DNA of 10,952 bases from Solobacterium sp. (GTDB taxonomy: Bacteria; Bacillota_I; Bacilli_A; Erysipelotrichales; Erysipelotrichaceae): positions 1-10,952 of the forward strand of contig JAFOLE010000031.1 of the NCBI GenBank assembly GCA_017419465.1, read 5' to 3'. Positions 1-6,195 of the stretch are shown piece by piece. Within the stretch, counting starts at the first letter, position 1. The number at the start of each line of letters is the position of its first letter. Under the pieces are notes generated by a model. The model ran no database searches and was not told the DNA's origin. It worked only from the letters and a program-made list of their open reading frames with translations. The translations under genes and the position numbers were made by a program.

Positions 1-173
1 CGGTCAATGAACCGCTGGTTCTGAATGTGACGCAGGAAGGAGAAGAAACCGAAGCTCCCTCCCAGGAACAGCAGGTTCAGACCGGCATCTTCTATCTGAT
101 GCCTTCCGTGGTGATGGCAGTTGTCCTGACGATCATCGTCATGCGTCAGAAGAAGGCAAACCGCAACCGTTAA
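1..173 (+). CDS. C-terminal end of a membrane-anchored extracytoplasmic protein (partial)
   Basis: Only the last 56 codons are inside the window, read in the frame starting at base 3 and ending at the TAA at 171-173. The visible part is an acidic, Glu/Gln-rich stretch, then one hydrophobic segment of about 20 residues (GIFYLMPSVVMAVVLTIIVM), then a short basic tail (RQKKANRNR). That order fits a protein with its bulk outside the cell and a single C-terminal membrane anchor, with the basic tail in the cytoplasm. It has no LPxTG motif, so it is not a sortase substrate. The family cannot be identified from this fragment. A hairpin terminator follows 27 nt after the stop, so this is the end of a transcription unit. 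Confidence 0.7.
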   Translation, partial: VNEPLVLNVTQEGEETEAPSQEQQVQTGIFYLMPSVVMAVVLTIIVMRQKKANRNR

Positions 174-199
174 TCCGATACAGAAACCCGAATGATCAG

Positions 200-220
200 G
201 CCGGCAGCTGTCGGCTTTTT
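200..220 (+). terminator. Rho-independent terminator of the first gene
   Basis: GCCGGC and GTCGGC form a 6-bp stem (one G-T pair) around an AGCT loop at 200-215, followed directly by TTTTT at 216-220. It ends the unit of the partial membrane protein. Confidence 0.8.
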
Positions 221-376
221 CATTGCATGCATTCCCTGAAAACAGAATCCGCAGGAATGTGCGGAATGATTTAAAATATCATTAAAAGAAGAGTACCTGA
301 TCATGACAGATCATTACCGGAAGCCCTGTTTCATGCGGCGGCCGGAGTGCTTTTTGTATTCGATTGGAGGGGACTT

Positions 377-1039
377 ATGCGTAACATGCGTAGACAGATC
401 ATTACAGCGGTACTGAGTCTTTTTCTGACTGCCTGTGCTTCCGCAAAGCCGGAATCCTCTTCAGGACCGGCTGAATCTCTGACACCGGAATCCGCGCCGG
501 CCGCAGAAGCGCACACCCCGGAACCGGCTGTAACGGCGGAACCGAAGACGTCGGAAGAACCGCTGCCCGATGTAGATATTGAAATACCCGCACGCCTGAT
601 TGAGCTGACCGGAGGCAGTGCGGAACAGTTTGCCCAGCAGCTGGAGAAAGACGGCACACACTTTGAACATGTGGATCTGAAGGCGGATGGTTCCGCAGCC
701 TTTACTCTGACGCATGACTCCTTTGAACAGCTGCTGGAACGGTACCGTAATACGATTGACACGGGGCTGCAGGGACTGATTGAGGATCAGGGCAGTATGA
801 TCAACATCATTGATATCAAAGCGGACAAAGACTATTCCGACTTTACCGTCACGCTTGATAACGGAGAGTTCACCATCATGGACAGCTTCTCCATCATCTA
901 CTACTACATGTACGGCGGAATCTATAACGCTTTCCTCGGGGATACCGAAAAGAAGATCACAGTGACCTTCACGGATAAGGACGGCAATACCATCGAAACC
1001 ATCGAAGGACAGACGTTCTATGAAGAACACTTCAGCTGA
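377..1039 (+). CDS. Unrecognised lipoprotein of about 220 residues
   Basis: The start at ATG 377 is preferred over an in-frame GTG at 347 because GGAGGGG at 366-372 lies just before it and a lipoprotein signal peptide begins there. The signal is MRNMRRQ, a hydrophobic core, then the lipobox LTAC with Cys20 as the lipidated residue, so the protein should be anchored to the outer face of the membrane. Residues 21-64 are a low-complexity linker rich in Pro, Glu, Ala and Ser. The folded part (about 65-220) has a helical region (RLIELTGGSAEQFAQQLEKD) and a beta-rich end with aromatic residues (SFSIIYYYMYGGIYNAFLG). I do not recognise the domain and see no catalytic motif. A substrate-binding or envelope role is possible but not shown. 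No terminator separates it from the next gene 76 nt downstream, so read-through is possible. Confidence 0.85.
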   Translation: MRNMRRQIITAVLSLFLTACASAKPESSSGPAESLTPESAPAAEAHTPEPAVTAEPKTSEEPLPDVDIEIPARLIELTGGSAEQFAQQLEKDGTHFEHVDLKADGSAAFTLTHDSFEQLLERYRNTIDTGLQGLIEDQGSMINIIDIKADKDYSDFTVTLDNGEFTIMDSFSIIYYYMYGGIYNAFLGDTEKKITVTFTDKDGNTIETIEGQTFYEEHFS

Positions 1040-1115
1040 GGCATATGGAATGAGAAATAACGCCTGAGGACATACAATACGGGTGTTAAATAACGAAACA
1101 AACAGGAGAAAGACA

Positions 1116-1751
1116 ATGGCAAAGAAGATCGTCGTGGTAAATGCAGGACCGCGTAAGGGATGGAATACAGACACCTTACTGAATGAAGCTGCCAGAGGTG
1201 CGGAGAGCGCAGGAGCCGAGGTAATCAGATTTGACCTGTTCCGCCTGGAAAAATATACCGGCTGTATTTCGTGCTTCGGCTGTAAACGGAATCAGTTTAA
1301 GGGGCACTGCATCTGTAAGGACGGTCTTACACCGGTGCTGGATGCGATCCGGGAGTCCGACGGTCTGATCATCGGCTCACCGAATTATCTTTCCGAACTG
1401 ACCGCATCCTTCCGGGCATTATATGAACGGCTCATTTTCCAGAACCTTACCTACAATATGGAAACCCCGTGCTGTAATGAACACCCGGTTCCGGTACTGC
1501 TGGTCATGACCAGCAATGCGCCGGAAGGCATGTACGCAGATATGGTGGAAGGCTACCGCCAGACACTGGAACGGTTTGTCGGTCCGGCAAAGGCTTATGT
1601 CGCAGGGGATACCCTCCAGCTGAAGGATTACAGCAAAACCGACTGGCAGTGGTCCATGTTCGATCCGGCACATAAACAGGAACGCCATGACACGGTATTT
1701 CCGAATCAGTGCCGCGAAGTATATGAACTTGGAAAGGCAATGGCAGAATAA
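1116..1751 (+). CDS. Flavodoxin-fold NAD(P)H-dependent oxidoreductase with cysteine cluster
   Basis: This 211-residue protein belongs to the NADPH-dependent FMN reductase / iron-sulfur flavoprotein group. Strand 1 (KKIVVVNAGPRKGWNTDTLL) carries the phosphate-binding loop for FMN, and IIGSPNYLSELTASFRALYERL at about 85-106 is the family's second FMN-contact segment. Between them are Cys50, Cys53, Cys56 and Cys65 (C-x2-C-x2-C-x8-C), with Cys67 close by. In iron-sulfur flavoproteins a compact motif of this type binds a 4Fe-4S cluster; here that is an inference. Such enzymes move electrons from NAD(P)H or ferredoxin to flavin, quinones or nitro/azo compounds in the cytoplasm; the true substrate cannot be read off. 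The start at 1116 follows AGGAGA at 1104-1109; an in-frame GTG at 1083 has no ribosome site. TACAAT at 1073-1078 is a possible -10 box. Confidence 0.85.
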   Translation: MAKKIVVVNAGPRKGWNTDTLLNEAARGAESAGAEVIRFDLFRLEKYTGCISCFGCKRNQFKGHCICKDGLTPVLDAIRESDGLIIGSPNYLSELTASFRALYERLIFQNLTYNMETPCCNEHPVPVLLVMTSNAPEGMYADMVEGYRQTLERFVGPAKAYVAGDTLQLKDYSKTDWQWSMFDPAHKQERHDTVFPNQCREVYELGKAMAE

Positions 1752-1763
1752 TATATCCTGAAA

Positions 1764-1813
1764 AAAAGTCCCTTTGAAATCAGACATTGAGGTCTGGTTC
1801 AGAAGGGACTTTT
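1764..1813 (+). terminator. Long two-tier hairpin terminator after the flavodoxin-fold gene
   Basis: AAAAGTCCCTT (1764-1774) pairs with AAGGGACTTTT (1803-1813), and inside it CAGAC (1781-1785) pairs with GTCTG (1792-1796). The A-run on one side and the T-run on the other mean it could act in both directions. It starts 12 nt after the stop codon. Confidence 0.85.
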
Positions 1814-1908
1814 AATCTGCGTCATGGCAGGACCATCATTCACGCAGGGAGTGTAAGATCATGGCATCTTTTTATGACAGCGCGGTATCCGGTGTTGGAG
1901 ATTATGAG

Positions 1909-2016
1909 ACATGCATCTTCGAAAAGAAGGGAATATCCGAAGTAAATATCATGCATGTGACATGCATTTTTTCGGTATAATGCAGGTAAAGATATGTATG
2001 CATGGGAAATGCATGT
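1909..2016 (+). promoter_or_regulatory. Promoter and inverted-repeat cluster upstream of the DUF1508 gene
   Basis: TATAAT at 1976-1981 is a perfect -10 box 51 nt before the start at 2033. No good -35 box is present; the expected position (about 1952-1958) lies inside the palindrome ATGCATGTGACATGCAT (1951-1967). The core ATGCAT also occurs at 1911-1916, 1998-2003 and 2009-2014, giving five copies in about 105 bases. The palindrome may be an operator over the -35 region, or an RNA hairpin (7-bp stem, TGA loop) followed by TTTTT. The promoter is the more secure reading. Confidence 0.5.
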
Positions 2017-2032
2017 AAGGAGACAATTGAAT

Positions 2033-2404
2033 ATGGCAATGGGAAAGTTTGTTATCCGCACCACCAAAACCGGGGTCAAGTTTGACCTGAAGGCCGCAAA
2101 CAGCGAAGTGATCCTCACTTCCGAAGTTTACAAGTCGCTGAAGTCCTGCAAGAACGGAATCGCCTCCGTTGTCGCAAATGCGCCGGTCGCGGCGGTTGAA
2201 GATCAGACGGCAGAAGGATTCCAGAAGGAAAAGAATCCGAAGTTCGAGATCTACAATGACAAGGCAGGTGAAATCCGTTTCCGCCTCAAGGCAAAGAACG
2301 GACAGATCATCGGTGTCAGCGAAGGATACAAGTCCATGAAGTCCTGCAGGAACGGCATAGACAGCGTTCGTAAAAATTCGGCGGGACCTGTCACAGAAGA
2401 ATAA
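2033..2404 (+). CDS. YegP-type DUF1508 protein with two tandem repeats
   Basis: The 123-residue product has two copies of the roughly 45-residue DUF1508/YegP unit: GKFVIRTTKTGVKFDLKAAN...KSLKSCKNGIASV (about 4-46) and PKFEIYNDKAGEIRFRLKAKN...KSMKSCRNGIDSV (about 69-112). The matching ends (Y-K-S-x-K-S-C-x-N-G-I) show an internal duplication; the two units are joined by an Ala/Glu-rich linker. The family folds as small beta-beta-alpha units with no agreed biochemical role and is found in many bacteria, sometimes linked to stress. There is no signal peptide, so it is cytoplasmic. The start at 2033 follows AAGGAGA at 2017-2023 with 9-nt spacing; an earlier in-frame ATG at 1994 would put the ribosome site inside the gene. 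It is a single-gene unit with its own promoter and terminator. Confidence 0.88.
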   Translation: MAMGKFVIRTTKTGVKFDLKAANSEVILTSEVYKSLKSCKNGIASVVANAPVAAVEDQTAEGFQKEKNPKFEIYNDKAGEIRFRLKAKNGQIIGVSEGYKSMKSCRNGIDSVRKNSAGPVTEE

Positions 2405-2422
2405 TTGATCATTACGGATATG

Positions 2423-2450
2423 AAACTGCGGACATCGATCCGCAGTTTTT
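2423..2450 (+). terminator. Terminator of the DUF1508 gene
   Basis: AAACTGCGGA (2423-2432) and TCCGCAGTTT (2439-2448) form a perfect 10-bp stem around CATCGA, and the T-run continues to 2450. It separates this gene from the reductase that follows. Confidence 0.9.
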
Positions 2451-2499
2451 GTGTCCGGTGAATATAGTATTATCATCGTACAGGAAGAAGGTTCTTGCG

Positions 2500-4800
2500 A
2501 TGAAACGACAATTTGGACTTGCGGTATTATCCTGCGCGCTTCTCCTTTTCACAGGATGCGCGGCGCAGGAAACACCGGTTAATACGCCGGCCGGCGAAGA
2601 GAAAACATATACCGCGGAAGGCGCCAGTATGGAGGGAAGCTACACCGTAACCGTTACCGTAGACGGGTCGGATATCAAAGACGTCTCCGTTGATGCGCAT
2701 TTTCCGGAAACGCTGCCGGAAGTATTCCGCCAGCAGGGAATTGAAGCAGTCAATGCGACTGCCGCAGAGGTTGTGAAAAACAATGCGCCCACTGCGGATA
2801 TGATTTCCGGTGCGACGGTCACCTGCCAGGCGGTGCTTGACGGCGTATCACAGTGCCTTGATGATGCAGGTCTTCTGAACGCGGAAGACTATGCGATGAA
2901 GGACGGAACCTACAATACAGCCATCTTCGGATACAATGACATGATCGATCTGGAAGTGACGATTGCCGATCAGAAAATCACCGATGTTACCGTGAAATCC
3001 GATCACGAGACACCGGGCGTCGGCGGTGTGCTGATGGACAAGGACGGCAATCCGGTTGAAACCGGCGGTGCACAGCCGGTTCAGGCAATACCGGAAGTGA
3101 TCGTGGAAGAACAGAATCTCTATCCCGATATCGTCAGCGGCGCTACTGTAACCAGCTACGGAATCCTGACTGCCGTGAAGCGGGTTGTCTCCGATGCCGG
3201 CGGAAATCCATGGCTGTTTCATGGGGAAAAGACAGAAACAGAACCTGTGGAAGACAGCGCGGATGCGGTCATCGTCGGTGCCGGCGGAACCGGCCTTGCG
3301 GCGGCAGTCCGGCTTGCCCAGCTGGGCAAGCGCGTCATCCTTGTGGAGAAGAACGGAACCCCCGGCGGAAATACGCTGGTGTGCGGCGCAATCTATAACT
3401 GCCCGGATCCCGATCGTCAGGCGGAACATACGATGAGTGATGCGCAGCGGGATACCGTATATGCGGCGCTTGCCGCAAAAAGCGATGATCCGGCAAAGCA
3501 GGTGACGCTGGAAGAACTGCAGGCTCCCGTAAAAGAACAGTGGGATGCCTACATGAACAGCGGAGACAACCATGTCTTTGACTCGGTGGAATGGTATACG
3601 CTTCAGACATGGCTCGGCGGAGATATGGAAGCTGATCCGGAACTGGTTAAGACATTGTGCGCCAATGCGGCGGACGGATTCGAATGGATCACATCCCTCG
3701 GCATGGCGTTCAATGAAGAAATCGGACAGGGCGCAGGTGCGCTCTGGCAGAGAACCCACACCAGTACGATGCGGATGGGGACGGGATTCATCTCAACCTA
3801 TCTGAATCAGCTGGCGCAGTACGGAGAGCAGGTGAAGTTCTATACCGGAATGAGCGCATATGAACTGATTACGGAAGACGGACGCGTAACCAGTGTGAAG
3901 GCAAAGGATAACCGGCACGGCACGGAGGCAGTCTTCCATGCGGCAGACGGTGTACTGATTACGACCGGCGGATTCTCCGCAAACAGTGCGATGGTTCAGG
4001 GAAACAACACCTCCGGAAAATGGCCGGATCTGTCTTATCTTCCTACCACAAACCGGGTCTGTGCGGTGGGAGACGGCATTACAATGGCCGTCAGCGCCGG
4101 TGCCTCTCTGACGGATATGGATCAGATTCAGCTGCTGTATCTTGGAAACAGTTCCGACGGACAGCTTACAAAATATCCGCCGCGGGATGTCAACGGAACC
4201 GACCAGATCATCTTTGTGAATAAACAGGGACAGCGCTTTGTACGGGAAGACGGACGGCGGGATGAAATCTGTCTTGCGGTGATGGGACAGGAGGACGGTA
4301 TGTTCTATATGCTGGAATCCGGAGACGGTTCCCTTTATACCGATATTCATGATCCTTCCTGGCGCAGTGCGGACGGATTTACCTTTGATTATCTTCTGAA
4401 CAACGGCTGCATCCTGACAGATGAAACACTGGAAGGACTTGCGGAGAAAGCCGGAATGGATCCGGCAGTCCTGCAGGAGACGGTAGATTCCTTTAATGGA
4501 TATGTATCCGGCACAGAAGAGGATCCGTTTGGAAGAACGCTGTATTCTACAAAGCTTGAACAGGGACCGTGGGTCCTGACGCCGCGTCAGGTCAGTATTC
4601 ATCACACGATGGGCGGAATACACATCGATACGGAATGCCATGTACTGAATGAAGAAGGCGCTCCGATTGAAGGTCTTTATGCGGCAGGTGAAGTGACCGG
4701 CGGCATCCACGGCGCAAACCGTCTTGGCGGAAATGCGGTTGTGGAAACAGTTGTATTTGGAAAACTTGCGGCAGAAACAATCAATACAGACGCTCAGTGA
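2500..4800 (+). CDS. Extracytoplasmic flavoprotein reductase lipoprotein: two FMN-binding domains plus fumarate-reductase-type FAD domain
   Basis: The 766-residue protein begins with a lipoprotein signal (core LAVLSCALLL, lipobox FTGC, Cys20), so it sits on the outer membrane face. Two FMN_bind domains follow (about 36-125 and 133-232), each with the flavinylation motif SGAT (Thr106, Thr216) that ApbE-type enzymes modify with FMN. From about 254 the FAD_binding_2 domain starts with a GxGxxG loop (Gly260, 262, 265) and Glu283. Residues matching the flavocytochrome c fumarate reductase site are present: His420, Arg587 in E-x3-RD, His702 in HHTMGGI and Arg741 in HGANRLGGN. Such enzymes reduce C=C bonds of acceptors such as fumarate, urocanate or cinnamate-like acids during anaerobic respiration. 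The substrate here is unknown. No apbE or electron-donor gene is in the window. The start follows AGGAAGAAGG at 2482-2491; TATTAT at 2468-2473 is a weak -10 candidate. Confidence 0.92.
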   Translation: MKRQFGLAVLSCALLLFTGCAAQETPVNTPAGEEKTYTAEGASMEGSYTVTVTVDGSDIKDVSVDAHFPETLPEVFRQQGIEAVNATAAEVVKNNAPTADMISGATVTCQAVLDGVSQCLDDAGLLNAEDYAMKDGTYNTAIFGYNDMIDLEVTIADQKITDVTVKSDHETPGVGGVLMDKDGNPVETGGAQPVQAIPEVIVEEQNLYPDIVSGATVTSYGILTAVKRVVSDAGGNPWLFHGEKTETEPVEDSADAVIVGAGGTGLAAAVRLAQLGKRVILVEKNGTPGGNTLVCGAIYNCPDPDRQAEHTMSDAQRDTVYAALAAKSDDPAKQVTLEELQAPVKEQWDAYMNSGDNHVFDSVEWYTLQTWLGGDMEADPELVKTLCANAADGFEWITSLGMAFNEEIGQGAGALWQRTHTSTMRMGTGFISTYLNQLAQYGEQVKFYTGMSAYELITEDGRVTSVKAKDNRHGTEAVFHAADGVLITTGGFSANSAMVQGNNTSGKWPDLSYLPTTNRVCAVGDGITMAVSAGASLTDMDQIQLLYLGNSSDGQLTKYPPRDVNGTDQIIFVNKQGQRFVREDGRRDEICLAVMGQEDGMFYMLESGDGSLYTDIHDPSWRSADGFTFDYLLNNGCILTDETLEGLAEKAGMDPAVLQETVDSFNGYVSGTEEDPFGRTLYSTKLEQGPWVLTPRQVSIHHTMGGIHIDTECHVLNEEGAPIEGLYAAGEVTGGIHGANRLGGNAVVETVVFGKLAAETINTDAQ

Positions 4801-4823
4801 TTATTACAGAACATATGAACCAG

Positions 4824-4845
4824 AAGACCGGCAGAAGCCGGTTTT
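4824..4845 (+). terminator. Terminator of the FMN/FAD reductase gene
   Basis: ACCGGC (4827-4832) and GCCGGT (4837-4842) pair around an AGAA loop, with AAG/TTT extending the base and TTTT at 4842-4845. Outer ATATGAA (4813-4819) and TTCATAT (4844-4850) could extend the stem. Confidence 0.75.
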
Positions 4846-4963
4846 CATATTTTCATAAACTGTTTTTGATTTTGCGCGCGTAAATTTCAAATTCTCTCCC
4901 AATAAGATAAATAGTTATTCAGGTGCGGTACAATCATTACGTAAGAAGCACGAAAGGATAACG

Positions 4964-5164
4964 ATGAAGAGCTTACTGTCAGAAGCAGAGAAGAAAGAGA
5001 TCCTCGAGAAGAATACAGAAGAAGTTACTGTGAAGAACTCTGCCGCACATGTGCTGAATCTGATGAAGAAAAAGAACATGTCGATTGAGGACATATTTGA
5101 AACTCTTGAAATTCCTTCAGAACTTCAGGAAGCGGTACTGGAAGAAGTCAAGAAGCTTTCATAA
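4964..5164 (+). CDS. Small helical protein of 66 residues, paralogue 1
   Basis: The start ATG follows GAAAGGA at 4952-4958, and TACAAT at 4929-4934 is a possible -10 box. The protein is highly charged and predicted helical, without signal peptide or membrane segment. It has a Lys/Glu-rich N-terminus (MKSLLSEAEKKEILEKN) and a compact helical end (VLNLMKKKNMSIEDIFETLE, IPSELQEAVLEEV). It matches the protein at 5309-5506 over its whole length at about half of the positions. The C-terminal half resembles, to my eye, the tail that follows the nuclease domain in Rpn-family (recombination-promoting nuclease/putative transposase) proteins; no nuclease part is nearby. The coding sequence looks more AT-rich than its neighbours. 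It could also be a small DNA-binding or partner protein; function unknown. Confidence 0.75.
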   Translation: MKSLLSEAEKKEILEKNTEEVTVKNSAAHVLNLMKKKNMSIEDIFETLEIPSELQEAVLEEVKKLS

Positions 5165-5191
5165 GGATCTCTGCACATCGATAATCAATCC

Positions 5192-5216
5192 GGGCGGGGA
5201 AAGCCCCGCCCTGTTT
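5192..5216 (+). terminator. Hairpin terminator after small paralogue 1
   Basis: GGGCGGGG (5192-5199) and CCCCGCCC (5204-5211) form a perfect, very GC-rich 8-bp stem with an AAAG loop. The T-tract is short (TGTTT), but the stem is strong. Confidence 0.75.
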
Positions 5217-5222
5217 CATAAT

Positions 5223-5250
5223 GCACAATACGAAAATACGGATATTGTGC
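5223..5250. repeat. Inverted repeat upstream of small paralogue 2
   Basis: GCACAATA (5223-5230) and TATTGTGC (5243-5250) are perfect 8-bp arms separated by 12 nt. The repeat lies about 60 bp before the start of the second small gene. It has no T-run, so an operator or a leader hairpin is more likely than a terminator. Confidence 0.5.
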
Positions 5251-5308
5251 TGTCATAGATCTGTAATTGCCGGTGTAATTCACCAGCATGGAGGTGAAAA
5301 AGATTGCG

Positions 5309-5506
5309 ATGAGAAGTTTGCTGCCAGAGGCAGAAAAGAAAAAGATTCGTGAAGAAGTTACTCTGAAAGTTGATGTGACAGCTGTACTGAATGTGATGGA
5401 AACATTACATCTTTCGTATGAGGATGCAGTTTCTGAATTGAAGATTCCTGCAGAACGGCAGGCAGCCGTGCTGAAAAAGGTATTGGAACAGAAACAGAAC
5501 GATTAA
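5309..5506 (+). CDS. Small helical protein of 65 residues, paralogue 2
   Basis: This is the tandem relative of the 66-residue protein upstream. Shared elements are the start (MRSLLPEAEKKKI against MKSLLSEAEKKEI), VLNxM, SxED, IPxExQxAVL and the closing Val; a four-residue gap falls after the first helix. I place the start at ATG 5309, not at the in-frame ATG 5288. The earlier ATG overlaps GGAGGT (5290-5295), which is more likely the ribosome site, and the alignment with paralogue 1 begins exactly at 5309. The GGAGGT-to-start spacing is on the long side (13 nt). The protein is charged, helical and cytoplasmic. It is separated from paralogue 1 by a strong terminator, so the two are likely transcribed independently. 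Function unknown; the same weak likeness to Rpn-family C-terminal tails applies. Confidence 0.72.
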   Translation: MRSLLPEAEKKKIREEVTLKVDVTAVLNVMETLHLSYEDAVSELKIPAERQAAVLKKVLEQKQND

Positions 5507-5507
5507 T

Positions 5508-5521
5508 AATCCAAAAGGATT
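5508..5521 (+). terminator. Weak hairpin after small paralogue 2
   Basis: AATCC and GGATT flank AAAA two bases after the stop codon. The stem has only 5 bp and a short T-run, so termination would be weak. Confidence 0.35.
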
Positions 5522-5566
5522 TCTCAAGCATGCAATTAAGAATCACAAAACAGGGAAGATACACAA

Positions 5567-5572
5567 TATAAT
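5567..5572 (+). promoter_or_regulatory. Likely -10 box of the HIT gene
   Basis: A perfect TATAAT stands 17 nt before the ATG at 5590. No convincing -35 box is found at 16-18 bp upstream. The leader would be about 10 nt and hold GAAGGAAGG as ribosome site. Confidence 0.45.
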
Positions 5573-5589
5573 AGGAGACAGAAGGAAGG

Positions 5590-6021
5590 ATGAATATCAT
5601 TATGAAAGATCAGAACTGTGCTTATTGCATGAGAGGAGAACTCCTCGATAAATTCGGCATTTTTATCTGCGATCTTGATGTCAGCACACTGTTCCTTTTT
5701 AAAGAACAGAGCCATCCCGGCCGCTGCATCGTCGCTTATAAAGACCACGTCAGCGAGATCGTAGATATCTCGGAAGAAGAGCGGATCCGTTTCTTTGCGG
5801 ATGTAACACGTGCCGCAAATGCCATTCACAAGGCATTCAACCCGGATAAGCTCAACTACGGTATGTACGGCGATACCGGAAAGCATCTCCATATGCATCT
5901 GTGCCCGAAGTACAAGGATGAGTATGAATGGGGCGGAGTCTTCGAGATGAACCCCGGCAAGACCCTGCTTTCCCAGGAAGAATACGATGCGATGATTGAA
6001 AAGATCAAAGCAGCGCTCTAA
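5590..6021 (+). CDS. HIT-family (histidine triad) nucleotide hydrolase/transferase
   Basis: The 143-residue protein has the histidine-triad signature HLHMHL, with His99, His101 and His103. In the family the middle His attacks the alpha-phosphate of nucleotide conjugates such as AMP-lysine, Ap4A or similar substrates. A Cys-x2-Cys pair near the N-terminus (Cys10, Cys13) may hold zinc, as in many HIT proteins. GRCIVAYKDHVSEI is the typical strand and turn that in other members reads G-H-x-L-V-x-P-x-x-H. It has no signal peptide and is cytoplasmic. GAAGGAAGG sits directly before ATG 5590; ATG 5602 (MKDQNCAYC) is a realistic alternative start with better spacing. It is a single-gene unit closed by a strong terminator. 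The exact substrate cannot be told from sequence. Confidence 0.9.
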   Translation: MNIIMKDQNCAYCMRGELLDKFGIFICDLDVSTLFLFKEQSHPGRCIVAYKDHVSEIVDISEEERIRFFADVTRAANAIHKAFNPDKLNYGMYGDTGKHLHMHLCPKYKDEYEWGGVFEMNPGKTLLSQEEYDAMIEKIKAAL

Positions 6022-6035
6022 ACCAGATTCTGATG

Positions 6036-6057
6036 ACCCGGCTATGCCGGGTTTTTT
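6036..6057 (+). terminator. Terminator of the HIT gene
   Basis: ACCCGGC (6036-6042) and GCCGGGT (6046-6052) form a 7-bp stem around TAT, followed by six T residues (6052-6057). Confidence 0.9.
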
Positions 6058-6195
6058 CTGTCTGAACTGACAGTGCAGGTATATTCTGTTTTCCGGTCTG
6101 AACGGGATGTGTGCGCATGACCGGTTTGGAAACTTTTTGGGCATTTATTTCCGCTGCCCGGGTTCCTATTCTTTGAATGAAGAAAGGAAGCGGGC

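Noticed and set aside
347..376. N-terminal extension of the lipoprotein from a GTG at 347
   Set aside because: It has no ribosome site and would bury the lipoprotein signal peptide; ATG 377 has GGAGGGG in front.
461..1174. Long - strand reading frame (237 residues)
   Set aside because: It lies opposite the lipoprotein and the start of the flavodoxin-fold gene, shows no family features or ribosome site, and is explained as a mirror of the + strand genes.
2848..3759. Long - strand frame opposite the FMN/FAD reductase (303 residues), and the similar one at 3793-4710
   Set aside because: The + strand protein has clear, complete motifs over the same DNA; the opposite frames have none.
5536..6144. 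- strand frame of 202 residues opposite the HIT gene
   Set aside because: It crosses the HIT coding region and its terminator and has no recognisable domain.
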